This document shows, piece by piece, positions 17,372 through 25,931 of a stretch of DNA of 33,586 nt. The notes under the pieces are model-generated. The model saw only the letters and a list, made by a program, of their open reading frames with translations. It was not told the origin of the DNA and did no database searches. The position numbers and the translations under genes were made by a program. Source of the stretch: Intrasporangium_A sp039812505 (GTDB lineage: Bacteria; Actinomycetota; Actinomycetes; Actinomycetales; Dermatophilaceae); the NCBI RefSeq assembly GCF_039812505.1, contig NZ_JBDIAQ010000023.1, positions 1 through 33,586 of the forward strand, in the 5' to 3' direction. Positions within the stretch are counted from its first letter, which is position 1. Every line of letters begins with the position of its first letter.

Positions 17372-18298
17372 TCAGGGCCGGGCCAGCTGCCGGTCCACGG
17401 CGTCGGCGACCACCGTGACCCCAGGCTCCTCGAGGACGATGGTGTAGTGGTTCGCGTCGACGTCGTGCACGGTGACCTCGGGCGGCACGTCGAGCGCCGC
17501 CAGCCGGGCCTCGTCGTAGAGGCCCTGGGCCTCGTCCAGCAGCCCCCGATGCGCCCAGAGAAGCTCGAGGGAGCACCCCTGGGCGACCGCCCGGGCCACG
17601 GCGCCCCGAGTGTCGGCGTCGGCCAGCACGTCCGCTCCGTCGGCGCGCACCGCATCGAGGACGCAACTGCTGCGCCACTGGCCGTCCCCGGTCGGGACGA
17701 GGTCGTGCTCGAGGTACGCGCGCACCGCCGCACCCGCTGGACCCCGCAGCGCGGGGCCGAGTGCGGGGTGCTCGCTCCAGAACCCGACGTATGCCGCCGG
17801 GCTCGCGAACCGCATCGACAACCGGTCCATCGCCGGACCGATGACGGCCCGCAGGGCGGCGTCGACGTCGATGCCGGCCGGTGCCGGGAAGGCCAGGCCG
17901 CCGTCGACCAGGACGGCTCCGGCGAAGCGCTGCGGGTGGGTGGCCAGCGCGAGGGCCGCCACGAAGGCGCCCATCGAGTGTCCGACGAGCACCGGTCGCG
18001 CGTCGCAGGTGTCGGCGATGGCCACGAGGTCCGCGACATGGCCACGCAGCCCGAACGGGCCACCCGCAGCGGCGCTCGCACCACGTCCGCGCAGGTCCGG
18101 GGCGAGGAAGCGCACCGCGCCCGGTCCGTGTCGGCGACCGATCTCGTCGGCGACCCGACGCCACGAGAGGCCGTTGGCGGTGATGCCGTGCACGGCGAGC
18201 ACGGCGGGCGCGCCGTCGGCGGGGTCTCCCACGGTCAGGTCGTGGACACCGACGCTGCCGACCGGGAGCTCGACGACGAAGGCGGGTGCAGCGGTCAT
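17372..18298 (-). CDS. Alpha/beta hydrolase
   Basis: A 308-residue soluble alpha/beta-fold hydrolase. AVLAVHGITANGLSWRRV supplies the oxyanion-hole HG motif and APDLRGRGAS is typical of the family. VGHSMGAFVAALAL holds the nucleophile Ser in GHSMG, and DANHYTIVLEE near the C-terminus holds the catalytic His. No signal peptide or membrane segment is present. The ATG at 18298 has a strong AAGGAAGG ribosome binding site. It lies 42 bases downstream of dxs on the same strand and is probably co-transcribed. The substrate is unknown; the family includes esterases, epoxide hydrolases and C-C hydrolases. Confidence 0.82.
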   Translation of the reverse strand: MTAAPAFVVELPVGSVGVHDLTVGDPADGAPAVLAVHGITANGLSWRRVADEIGRRHGPGAVRFLAPDLRGRGASAAAGGPFGLRGHVADLVAIADTCDARPVLVGHSMGAFVAALALATHPQRFAGAVLVDGGLAFPAPAGIDVDAALRAVIGPAMDRLSMRFASPAAYVGFWSEHPALGPALRGPAGAAVRAYLEHDLVPTGDGQWRSSCVLDAVRADGADVLADADTRGAVARAVAQGCSLELLWAHRGLLDEAQGLYDEARLAALDVPPEVTVHDVDANHYTIVLEEPGVTVVADAVDRQLARP

Positions 18299-18340
18299 GG
18301 ACCTTCCTTCCGGGACGGTCGGGCGCCCGCATGGCACCCC

Positions 18341-20209
18341 TCAGGACAGTCGGCTCTGCAGCTCGGCGACGACCGCCTCGGCGGTGAGGCCGAGCTGCTC
18401 GAGCACCTGGCCCCGGGAGGCGTGCTCGAGGAACCGCTTCGGGATGCCGTGCAGGTGCACCGGCTGGTCCTGGCCGGCGTCACGCAGGGCCAGGGTGACG
18501 GCGCCGCCCACTCCGCCGCTGACGAGGTTGTCCTCGATGACGGCGACGGTACGGGCTCGCTCCGCGAGGGCCACGAGCGAGCCGCTGACCGGCAGGACCC
18601 AGCGGGGGTCGACGACGCGGACCGTGCGGCCGAGCGCGGCGATCTTCTCGCCCACCTCGACCGCGAGGCCCGCGAAGGCGCCGACACCGACGACGAGCAG
18701 GTCGACCTCGCCGGTGCCGGTCTCGAACAGCACGTCGACGTCGCCGGCCCGGCGCACGGCGGGGATCGGCTCGGTCACGTCGCCCTTCGGGAAGCGCAGC
18801 ACCGTGGGTCCGTCGGTCACCTCGACGGCCTCCCGAAGCTGGCGGCGCACCTGCTCGCCGTCGCGGGGGGCCGCCAGCCGCAGGCCCGGGACGATCGACA
18901 GGAGCGTCATGTCCCACATCCCGTTGTGCGAGGGCCCGTCGCTGCCGGTGACGCCGGCCCGGTCGAGCACGAAGGTCACCCCGGCCCGGTGCAGGGCGCA
19001 GTCCATCAGCATCTGGTCGAAGGCCCGGTTCAGGAACGTCGCGTACAGCGCGACCACCGGGTGCAGGCCCGCGTAGGCCAGCCCCGCGGCCATCGTCACC
19101 GCGTGCTGCTCGGCGATGCCGACGTCGAACACGCGGTCCGGGTGGGCCGCGGCGAAGCCGTCCAGCCCGACCGGGATCAGCATCGCGGCGGTGAGGGCGA
19201 CGATGTCCGGCCGCTCCGAGCCGAGCCGGACCAGCTCCTCGTTGAACTCGTCGGTCCAGATCCGGCCGCCGACCTCGAACGGCAGCCCGGTCTCGGGGTT
19301 GACCTTGCCGATCCCGTGCATGTGGTCGGCCATGTCGTCGAGGGCCGGCTGGTAGCCGCGGCCCTTCTCGGTGATGACGTGCACGATGACCGGCCCGCCG
19401 AACTCCTTGGCCTGACGAAGCGCCCGCTCGACGGCCGGCTCGTCGTGCCCGTCGACCGGGCCGTAGTACTTCAGCCCGAGGTCCTCGAACATCACCTGCG
19501 GGGCGACGATGTCCTTCAGCCCCTTCTTGACGCCGTGCAGCGTCTCGAGCACCGGCCCACCGACCAGCGGCGTGCGGGCGAGCGACCGCCTGCCCCACGC
19601 GAGGACCTGCTCGTAGCCGCGGGTGGTGCGCAGCGTGGCCAGATGCTCGGCGAGCCCGCCGATCGTGGGGGCGTACGACCGCTCGTTGTCGTTGACGACG
19701 ATGACCAGGGGCAGGTGCTTGTCGACCGCGATGTTGTTCAGCGCCTCCCAGGCCATGCCGCCGGTCAGGGCACCGTCGCCGACGACCGCGACCGTGTGCC
19801 GGCCGGTCTCGCCCAGCACGCGGCGTCCCTTGGCGATGCCGTCGGCCCAGGACAGCGCCGTGGAGGCATGGGAGTTCTCGACGACGTCGTGCTCGGACTC
19901 GGCGCGGCTCGGGTAGCCGGACAGCCCGCCCTGCTTCTTGAGCCTGCTGAAGTCATGGCGCCCGGTGAGCAGCTTGTGCACGTAGGACTGGTGCCCGGTG
20001 TCGAAGACGATCGTGTCGCGCGGCGAGTCGAAGACCCGGTGCAGCGCGATGGTCAGCTCGACGACCCCGAGGTTGGGTCCGAGGTGGCCGCCGGTCTTGC
20101 ACACCTCGCCCACGAGGAAGGCCCGGATCTCGTCGGCGAGGTCGGGCAACCGTGCGGCAGGCATGGCTCGCAGGTCTTCCGGGCCGTTGATCGTCTCCAG
20201 CAGGCTCAC
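18341..20209 (-). CDS. dxs: 1-deoxy-D-xylulose-5-phosphate synthase
   Basis: A 622-residue thiamine-diphosphate enzyme that condenses pyruvate and glyceraldehyde 3-phosphate, the first step of the MEP isoprenoid pathway. The N-terminus has the typical GPEDLRAMPAARLPDLADEIR and GGHLGPNLGVVELTIALHRVF. The thiamine-binding segment is VVGDGALTGGMAWEALNN. The second domain has DVGIAEQHAVTMAAGLA with the catalytic Glu, and the transketolase C-terminal domain closes the protein. The start is the GTG at 20209 (VSLLETIN), which gives the usual N-terminus; GAGGACG lies upstream. A -10-like TAGACT on the minus strand (20250-20245) could be its promoter. Confidence 0.95.
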   Translation of the reverse strand: MSLLETINGPEDLRAMPAARLPDLADEIRAFLVGEVCKTGGHLGPNLGVVELTIALHRVFDSPRDTIVFDTGHQSYVHKLLTGRHDFSRLKKQGGLSGYPSRAESEHDVVENSHASTALSWADGIAKGRRVLGETGRHTVAVVGDGALTGGMAWEALNNIAVDKHLPLVIVVNDNERSYAPTIGGLAEHLATLRTTRGYEQVLAWGRRSLARTPLVGGPVLETLHGVKKGLKDIVAPQVMFEDLGLKYYGPVDGHDEPAVERALRQAKEFGGPVIVHVITEKGRGYQPALDDMADHMHGIGKVNPETGLPFEVGGRIWTDEFNEELVRLGSERPDIVALTAAMLIPVGLDGFAAAHPDRVFDVGIAEQHAVTMAAGLAYAGLHPVVALYATFLNRAFDQMLMDCALHRAGVTFVLDRAGVTGSDGPSHNGMWDMTLLSIVPGLRLAAPRDGEQVRRQLREAVEVTDGPTVLRFPKGDVTEPIPAVRRAGDVDVLFETGTGEVDLLVVGVGAFAGLAVEVGEKIAALGRTVRVVDPRWVLPVSGSLVALAERARTVAVIEDNLVSGGVGGAVTLALRDAGQDQPVHLHGIPKRFLEHASRGQVLEQLGLTAEAVVAELQSRLS

Positions 20210-20313
20210 GCTGTGCGTCGTCCTCTCGTACGGTCGTCGGGCCGAGTCTACGACGTCGGTCGCGCCGACCCGCGCCACGTATGCCGCGCGCCGGGCTCGC
20301 TCCGTTCCCGCGG

Positions 20314-20682
20314 TCAAAGCCGGGGGGCGAAGACCCTGCCCTGCAGCGCCTCCAGGAGCAGCCGCGCCGAGCGGGAGGTCGCCAGCAGCCGGATCCCCTC
20401 GGCCTCGATCTGCGCCATGACCTCGGACAGCGCCTCCGGGGGCAGGTACGGGCCGAGCGCGACCCGGGCCTCGCGCCACGCCTCACGCATCGCGACGACC
20501 TGCCCGTCCAGGTGCCGGCCGGCGAGCCAGGCCAGGGCGACCGGGTGGCGTCGCCACGCGTCGTGGGCGCGGTAGTCGGGTGGGCACTGGTCGAGCAGCC
20601 AGAGGACGGCACGCTGCTCCCATCCGGGAGTGTGCGCCGGGGGGACCCCGTCGGGCCAGCCGGGGGGGACGGGCATGCTCAT
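20314..20682 (-). CDS. Hypothetical protein, about 122 residues
   Basis: I do not recognise this family. The frame gives a soluble protein with a Pro-rich N-terminus, a WEQRAVLWLLDQCPPDYR segment, several Trp residues and predicted helices. It ends in LLEALQGRVFAPRL, with no membrane segment or catalytic motif. It starts 26 bases after the stop of the C39-like peptidase gene on the same strand, so the two are probably one transcript. Codon use matches its neighbours. A second in-frame ATG lies two codons later. About 100 bases separate it from dxs. Confidence 0.65.
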   Translation of the reverse strand: MSMPVPPGWPDGVPPAHTPGWEQRAVLWLLDQCPPDYRAHDAWRRHPVALAWLAGRHLDGQVVAMREAWREARVALGPYLPPEALSEVMAQIEAEGIRLLATSRSARLLLEALQGRVFAPRL

Positions 20683-20708
20683 ACCGCCAGTGTCGGACAC
20701 CTCGGCCC

Positions 20709-21836
20709 TCAGCCCCAGTTCGGCTCCCGGGCAGGTGGCGGCGGCAGCGCCCAGCCCGGCGGATGGACGACATAGGCGATGCCGCGGCTCCCCGCGGCCC
20801 AGGCCCGTTCGAACGGCGCGCGCGGGAACACGATCCGGACCGCGTCGGCGTCCGGCTCCCCGCGCGAGCCGGGGTCGTTGCACACCACGTCCCCAGCCGC
20901 CGTCAGGCCGATGACGGCCAGCAGGTGACCGGCGGTCGAGTAGCCGGCACCCGGCAGGTCCTGCGGCGTGAACCGCACGGACAGCACGAGAGGTACCCCG
21001 GCCCGCAGGAACAGCTCGGCCTCGGCCAGCCCGCGCAGGCGGGTCACGTAGCCGCGCAGTCCGCGCTCGGCGGCATACGCGACGTTGAAGGCCCAGTTGC
21101 CCGCCCCGCCGTACGCGTCGTCGAACACGGACGACACGGCGTGGACGACCTCGGGGTCGTCGTCGTGCCCGACCCAGCCCGTCTCGACGGCGTCGGGGCT
21201 GCGGCCCCAGTAGCGCAGCAGCATCGTCGTGGCGGTGGGCGAGCACCACGAGCCGCCTCCTCCGCCCCAGTGCACGAAGGTCCCGGCGTGCCGGCGCTGC
21301 GACAGCGGCGGTACCGCCAGCTCGACCGGGGGGCCGGCCGCGGACGGCGGCGGGACCGCACCGGCCGGCGCCGCCACGGGCTCGGGAGCGCTGGCGAGCG
21401 CGGCCACCAGCCGCACGTCGGGCCACCGGTCGTGACGCTGGGTGTGGGCGGTGAGGCGGACCTGGAACCGGTCGAACGGCGCGGCGGCCAGGAAGGTGTC
21501 GGTGACCACCCGGCCCTGACGGAACTCCTGTCCGGTCACGCTGGAGCGTCGCACCGCCCCGCCGCCTTCCGGGTGGCCCGCCGACCAGCGGGCCAGCGTG
21601 AACCAGGGCGACCAGCCCGCCGCCCCGCCCCGGACCCGGCCCTGCACGACGAGCCAGGTGCACGCGGGCGTGGTGGCGTTCCACGAGGCGATCAGCTCGG
21701 TGGCCTGGAACGGCGACCTCGTCACCGGTGACACCCACCGCCGACCGGCCACCGGCGCGCCCTCGGTGCCGGGATCTGGTGTCCGTGGGGCCCAGCCGGC
21801 AGGTGGTTCCCAGATCCACAGGCGAGCACGCACCAC
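20709..21836 (-). CDS. C39-like cysteine peptidase domain protein
   Basis: A 375-residue protein. The N-terminal half (about residues 35-150) looks like a beta-rich accessory domain. The C-terminal half (about 170-365) is a papain-like peptidase domain of the C39_2 type. The nucleophile is probably Cys198 in GSWCSPTATTMLL, the His is in STAGHLLAVIGL and the Asp/Asn in VVCNDPGSRGE. The start reads GTG-GTG at 21836 with CATGCT 6 bases upstream, again suggesting a leaderless message. No signal peptide is visible, so export, if any, would be unconventional, or the protein is cytoplasmic. The substrate is unknown. It is divergent from the siderophore operon. Confidence 0.8.
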   Translation of the reverse strand: MVRARLWIWEPPAGWAPRTPDPGTEGAPVAGRRWVSPVTRSPFQATELIASWNATTPACTWLVVQGRVRGGAAGWSPWFTLARWSAGHPEGGGAVRRSSVTGQEFRQGRVVTDTFLAAAPFDRFQVRLTAHTQRHDRWPDVRLVAALASAPEPVAAPAGAVPPPSAAGPPVELAVPPLSQRRHAGTFVHWGGGGGSWCSPTATTMLLRYWGRSPDAVETGWVGHDDDPEVVHAVSSVFDDAYGGAGNWAFNVAYAAERGLRGYVTRLRGLAEAELFLRAGVPLVLSVRFTPQDLPGAGYSTAGHLLAVIGLTAAGDVVCNDPGSRGEPDADAVRIVFPRAPFERAWAAGSRGIAYVVHPPGWALPPPPAREPNWG

Positions 21837-21876
21837 CGGCCCAGCATGTCACGTCCGCGACACGGCCTCGGCGGAC

Positions 21877-21906
21877 TTGCGAGTGGTCCCCACGGGCCCA
21901 TAGGGT
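21877..21906 (+). promoter_or_regulatory. Promoter of the siderophore-uptake operon
   Basis: TTGCGA (21877-21882) and TAGGGT (21901-21906), 18 bases apart, make a plausible housekeeping sigma promoter. Transcription would begin near 21913, at the edge of the iron box. Confidence 0.45.
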
Positions 21907-21913
21907 CGCCAGG

Positions 21914-21932
21914 CAAGGTAAGGCTTACCTAA
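21914..21932. promoter_or_regulatory. DtxR/IdeR-type iron box
   Basis: AGGTAAG and CTTACCT (21916-21922, 21924-21930) form a perfect inverted repeat around one G. With flanks this is close to the DtxR/IdeR consensus TTAGGTTAGGCTAACCTAA. It sits between the -10 box and the start codon of the binding-protein gene, where a bound repressor would block transcription when iron is plentiful. Confidence 0.85.
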
Positions 21933-21949
21933 CCATCAGGAGCACTCAC

Positions 21950-22897
21950 ATGTCCCACAAGCCTCTTGTCCTCGCCGCCCTCGCCTGCGCCGCGCTGCCG
22001 CTCGCCGCGTGCGGGACCACGACCGGTCCCGCGGCGTCGTCCGCAGGGCAGCCGAACGTCACCGTGACGCACGCCCAGGGCACGAGCACCGTCCCCGCCG
22101 CACCCGGCCGGGTGGTCGTGCTCGACCTCGCCGTCCTCGACACCCTGGACACCCTCGGCCTGGGCGACACCGTGGTCGGCTTGCCGAAGGGCAACCTGCC
22201 GGAGTTCCAGAGCGGCTTCAAGGCAGACAAGTACGCCGCGGTGGGCACCTTCTTCGAGCCGGACGTCGAGAAGATCGCCGAGCTCGACCCCGACGTCATC
22301 CTGATCGGCGGGCGCAGCGCCAAGGCCTACCCGGAGCTGGCCAAGATCGCCCCGACCGTCGACCTGACCACGAGCGGGCCCGACGCGCTGAAGGACGTGC
22401 GCGAGCAGAGCCAGCAGATCGGCGAGATCTTCGGCAAGCAGGACCTCGTCGCCGACAAGCTCGCCGCGCTCGAGAGCAAGGTCGCCGACGTGAAGGCCAA
22501 GGCGACCAACGCGGCCCCGGCTCTCGTGCTCATGACCAGCGGGGGCAAGGTGTCCGCCTTCGGCGCCGGCTCGCGCTTCGGCCTCATCCACGACAGCCTC
22601 GGCGTGCCGACAGCCGTCCCCGACCTCGAGCAGGACTCGCACGGCCAGGCCGTCAGCTTCGAGTTCATCGCCAAGAAGAACCCGGCGCGGCTGTTCGTCA
22701 TCGACCGCGACGCCGCGATCGGCCAGCAGGGCACCCCCGCGGCGAAGGTGCTCGACAACCCGCTCGTCACCGGGACCACGGCGTGGCAGGACGGCAAGGT
22801 CACCTACCTGGACGGTGCCCGCTGGTACATCCTCGGCGGTGGTCTCGGCAACACGACCCAGATGGTCGAAGCGGTCGGCGCTGCGCTGACCACGTGA
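21950..22897 (+). CDS. Iron-siderophore ABC transporter, substrate-binding lipoprotein
   Basis: A 315-residue periplasmic-binding-protein-type lipoprotein (class III, FecB/BtuF-like). The signal peptide ends in a lipobox LAAC (Cys21), followed by a Ser/Ala-rich linker. The segment DTLDTLGLGDTVVGLPKGNLPEF and the following GTFFEPDVEKIAELDPDVILIGGR resemble the CeuE/YclQ group, which binds catecholate siderophores such as petrobactin. Ligand identity is an inference. AGGAG precedes the ATG at 21950. It is the first gene of an operon with two permeases, an ATPase and DUF2218, under an iron box. Confidence 0.92.
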   Translation: MSHKPLVLAALACAALPLAACGTTTGPAASSAGQPNVTVTHAQGTSTVPAAPGRVVVLDLAVLDTLDTLGLGDTVVGLPKGNLPEFQSGFKADKYAAVGTFFEPDVEKIAELDPDVILIGGRSAKAYPELAKIAPTVDLTTSGPDALKDVREQSQQIGEIFGKQDLVADKLAALESKVADVKAKATNAAPALVLMTSGGKVSAFGAGSRFGLIHDSLGVPTAVPDLEQDSHGQAVSFEFIAKKNPARLFVIDRDAAIGQQGTPAAKVLDNPLVTGTTAWQDGKVTYLDGARWYILGGGLGNTTQMVEAVGAALTT

Positions 22898-22904
22898 GGA
22901 CCCG

Positions 22905-23939
22905 ATGCGATCCCTCGGCATGACGACCGGGTCGCCGCCCCGGCCGGCCGCCGCGCTCGCGGCCGGCCCGGAGTCCGGTGGGGCTGCCCGGCGGCGGTCC
23001 CACCGGACGCGGTCCGGCGTGCTGCTGGTCGCCGGGCTGGTGCTCACCGGGGCACTCGCCGTGGCCTCGCTCGTCGTCGGCGTCGCCGAGCTCGACACCA
23101 CCGCCCTGCTCACCAGCCGCATCCCACGCACCCTCGCCCTGGTCCTGTGCGGCGCCTCGCTGGCCGTGGCCGGGCTGGTCATGCAGCTGCTGACCCGCAA
23201 CCCGTTCGTCGAGCCGGCCACCGCCGGCACGATGGAGTTCGCCGGGCTCGGCCTGCTCGCCGCCCTGCTGCTGACCCCGGACGCAGCGCTGCCCCTCAAG
23301 ATGCTGTTCGGGACCGCGGCGGCGCTGGTCGGCACGGCCGTCTTCATCCGCATCCTCGGGGCGGTGCCCCAGTCCGACATCCTCTCCGTGCCGCTGCTCG
23401 GCCTGATGCTCGGCGGTGTCGTGTCGGCCGCGTCGACCTTCATCGCCTATCGCGCGGACCTGCTGCAGAGCCTCGGCTCGTGGATGACCGGGGACTTCTC
23501 GGTCGTCCTGGCCGGCCGCTACGAGCTGCTCTGGGCGGCGGGGGCCGCGACCGGCGTGGTCGTGCTGCTCGCCGACCGGTTCACCGTGGCGGGGCTCGGG
23601 GCCGACGTCGCGACCGGCCTCGGCGTGAACCACGCGCGCGCCCTCGCGATCGGCCTGTCCATCGTCGCGGTCGTCACGGCCACGATCGTGGTCACCGTCG
23701 GGATGCTGCCGTTCATCGGGCTCGTCGTGCCGAACGTCGTGTCCCGCTTCGTCGGCGGCAACGCCCGGCGCTCCATCCCGTGGGTGGCCCTGCTCGGCGT
23801 CGCGCTGGTGCTGGCCTGCGACCTCGGGGCGCGACTGCTCGTGCACCCCTACGAGCTGCCGATCGGCACGATCATGGCGGTCGTCGGCGGGGCCGCCTTC
23901 ATCGTCCTGCTCCTGAAGGGTCCGCATCATGTCCGCTGA
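22905..23939 (+). CDS. Iron-siderophore ABC transporter permease 1 (FecCD family)
   Basis: A 344-residue membrane protein of the FecCD/BtuC family with about nine or ten hydrophobic segments. Typical parts are RIPRTLALVLCGASLAVAGLVMQ near the N-terminus and the cytoplasmic coupling loop ATGLGVNHARALAIGL. GMLPFIGLVVPNVVSRFVGG and PIGTIMAVVGGAAFIVLLLKG close the protein. The first 40 residues are an unusually long Pro/Ala/Arg-rich cytoplasmic extension. The ATG at 22905 follows GAGGA at only four bases; an internal ATG at 22920 has no ribosome binding site. It overlaps the next permease gene by 11 bases. Confidence 0.92.
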   Translation: MRSLGMTTGSPPRPAAALAAGPESGGAARRRSHRTRSGVLLVAGLVLTGALAVASLVVGVAELDTTALLTSRIPRTLALVLCGASLAVAGLVMQLLTRNPFVEPATAGTMEFAGLGLLAALLLTPDAALPLKMLFGTAAALVGTAVFIRILGAVPQSDILSVPLLGLMLGGVVSAASTFIAYRADLLQSLGSWMTGDFSVVLAGRYELLWAAGAATGVVVLLADRFTVAGLGADVATGLGVNHARALAIGLSIVAVVTATIVVTVGMLPFIGLVVPNVVSRFVGGNARRSIPWVALLGVALVLACDLGARLLVHPYELPIGTIMAVVGGAAFIVLLLKGPHHVR

Positions 23940-24954
23940 GCTGGCTCCGGCGCCGGAGTCCTCGCCACGCCTGTCGGGCCGGGCCGGACCGGACGCTGCG
24001 TGGCTGCCGGCTGCCCGGCGGCGCCTGGCCCTGCTCGGCGGCACGGTCCTGCTGGTGGTCACCGGCTTCCTGACCCTCGGCGTGAGCGGCAGCTGGGCCT
24101 TCGTCCTCGAGCGCCGCGCGAGCACCCTGGCCACCATGGTCGTGGTAGCGGTGGCCATCGCCGTCTCGACCGTGGTGTTCCACACCCTCACCACCAACCA
24201 CATCCTGACGCCCGGGGTGATGGGCTTCGACTCGCTCTACATCCTGGTGCAGACCGTCGGCGTGCTCGTGTGGGGCACGACGTGGACGACGAGCATCGGC
24301 GACGTGCCCCGCTTCGGCCTGGAGACCCTGCTGCTGCTCGGCTTCGCCCTGCCGGTGCTGCGCTGGGTGTTCGTCACGCGGCGGCACAGCATCGAGCTGG
24401 TCGTCCTGATGGGCATCGTCGCGGGTGGGCTCTTCCGCGCCGGCTCCGGCTTCCTGCAGCGGATCATGGACCCGAGCCAGTTCATCGTCCTGCAGGACAC
24501 CTTCTTCGCCGACTTCAACTCGGCGAGCCCGGCACTGCTGGCCACCTGCGCCGCCGTCGTCGGGGCCATCGGCGTCGTCGTATGGCGCGACCGGCACACC
24601 CTCGACGTGCTCTCCCTCGGCCGCGAGAGCGCCACCGCGCTCGGCGTCGACCATCGCCGGGTGATGATGCGCCACCTGGTGCTCGTCACGGTGCTCGTCA
24701 GCGCGTCCACCGTCCTGGTCGGCCCGTCGACCTTCTTCGGCCTGCTCGTCGTGCACGTCGGGTACCGCATCGTGCGCACCCACCGCCACGTCGTCACCCT
24801 GCCGGCCGCCGCGCTTACCGGCATCGTCTGCCTCGTCGGCGGCCAGCTGCTCTTCGAGCGGGTCCTCGGCTTCGAGGGCAGCCTCTCGATGATCGTCGAG
24901 TTCCTCGGCGGCCTGACCTTCATCGCCCTGTTCCTGCGGAGGGCCCGCGCATGA
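23929..24954 (+). CDS. Iron-siderophore ABC transporter permease 2 (FecCD family)
   Basis: A 341-residue FecCD-type permease and partner of the preceding one, so the channel is a heterodimer as in YclN/YclO or CeuB/CeuC. It has a polar first 30 residues and about nine membrane segments, with family stretches TTNHILTPGVMGFDSLYILVQ, ESATALGVDHRRVMMRHLV (coupling loop) and STVLVGPSTFFGLLVVHVGY. The ATG at 23929 lies inside the upstream gene. Its stop overlaps the ATPase start in ATGA. Confidence 0.92.
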   Translation: MSAELAPAPESSPRLSGRAGPDAAWLPAARRRLALLGGTVLLVVTGFLTLGVSGSWAFVLERRASTLATMVVVAVAIAVSTVVFHTLTTNHILTPGVMGFDSLYILVQTVGVLVWGTTWTTSIGDVPRFGLETLLLLGFALPVLRWVFVTRRHSIELVVLMGIVAGGLFRAGSGFLQRIMDPSQFIVLQDTFFADFNSASPALLATCAAVVGAIGVVVWRDRHTLDVLSLGRESATALGVDHRRVMMRHLVLVTVLVSASTVLVGPSTFFGLLVVHVGYRIVRTHRHVVTLPAAALTGIVCLVGGQLLFERVLGFEGSLSMIVEFLGGLTFIALFLRRARA

Positions 24955-25931
24955 TCACCATCCAGAACGTCACGAAGGCGTATGGCGGCACGGTCGTGGT
25001 CGACGGCGTCAGCCTCGAGCTGCCCCGGGGCGGCGTGACGAGCCTGGTCGGGCCCAACGGGGCCGGCAAGTCCACCCTGCTGTCGATGATGAGCCGGCTG
25101 CTGACCCCCGACTCCGGTGCCGTGCTCCTCGACGGCCTCGACGTGGCCAGGGCCCCCGGCCGGCAGGTCGCCCGGCGCCTGGCGGTGCTGCGCCAGGAGA
25201 ACCACCTGACGGTGCGACTCACCGTGCGCGACCTGGTGACCTTCGGCCGGTTCCCGCACTCGAAGGGCCGGCCGACCCTCGAGGACATCGGCAAGGTCGA
25301 CGAGGCGCTGGGCCGTCTGGGCCTGCTACGTCTCGCCGACCGGTTCCTGGACGAGCTGTCCGGCGGGCAGCGCCAACGAGCGTGCGTGGCGATGGTCCTC
25401 GCGCAGGGAACCGACTACGTGCTGCTCGACGAACCGCTGAACAACCTGGACATGCGACACGCCGCCGCCATGATGCGCAACCTGCGCAGCGCGGCCGACG
25501 AGCTGCAGCGTACGGTGGTGCTTGTCGTACACGACATAAACGCCGCATCGGTCTACTCGGACCACATCGTGGCGCTGCGTGACGGCCGGGTCGTGGCGCA
25601 GGGCACCCCGCGGCAGATCATGCGACCCGAGCTGCTCGAGGAGGTCTTCGGCGTCCCTATCCGGGTCGAGCGCATCGACGGGCACCTCGTGGGGCACCAC
25701 TTCATCCCCTGCCGGGCTGATCCAGCACTGGCCGTCGCACCCGCACCGGCCGCCACTTCCGCACTGAAGGAGACGCGTGACCTCGACACCACCGACCGTC
25801 CACGAGAGCCGAGCCGAGGTCGCCACGGTGCGACCGGCACGTTATGCCAAACAGCTGGCCGCGCACCTGGGTCGCCGGGTGCCGGCCGTGCCGACCGGGA
25901 CCGGGCACCGGTTGACGATCGCCGGAGGTGA
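24951..25931 (+). CDS. Iron-siderophore ABC transporter ATPase with overlapping C-terminal tail
   Basis: An ABC ATPase. Walker A is GPNGAGKST (about residues 34-42), the signature is LSGGQRQRA, Walker B is VLLDEPLNNLD and the switch His is in VVHDINAAS. It powers the two permeases. The family normally ends at about 255-275 residues. Homology here ends near VGHHFIPC, but the frame stays open to residue 326, running 155 bases into the DUF2218 gene in another frame. The tail is Ala/Pro/Arg-rich and resembles nothing. A TGA at 25765 in the +1 frame, inside the next gene's ribosome binding site, is where an ancestral stop could have been. A one-base indel, in nature or in the assembly, would explain the long tail. 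Confidence 0.88.
   Translation: MITIQNVTKAYGGTVVVDGVSLELPRGGVTSLVGPNGAGKSTLLSMMSRLLTPDSGAVLLDGLDVARAPGRQVARRLAVLRQENHLTVRLTVRDLVTFGRFPHSKGRPTLEDIGKVDEALGRLGLLRLADRFLDELSGGQRQRACVAMVLAQGTDYVLLDEPLNNLDMRHAAAMMRNLRSAADELQRTVVLVVHDINAASVYSDHIVALRDGRVVAQGTPRQIMRPELLEEVFGVPIRVERIDGHLVGHHFIPCRADPALAVAPAPAATSALKETRDLDTTDRPREPSRGRHGATGTLCQTAGRAPGSPGAGRADRDRAPVDDRRR

Noticed and set aside
17192..20575. A 1127-codon rightward open frame
   Set aside because: It is the antisense shadow of dxs and the alpha/beta hydrolase, created by high GC content. No domain is recognisable.
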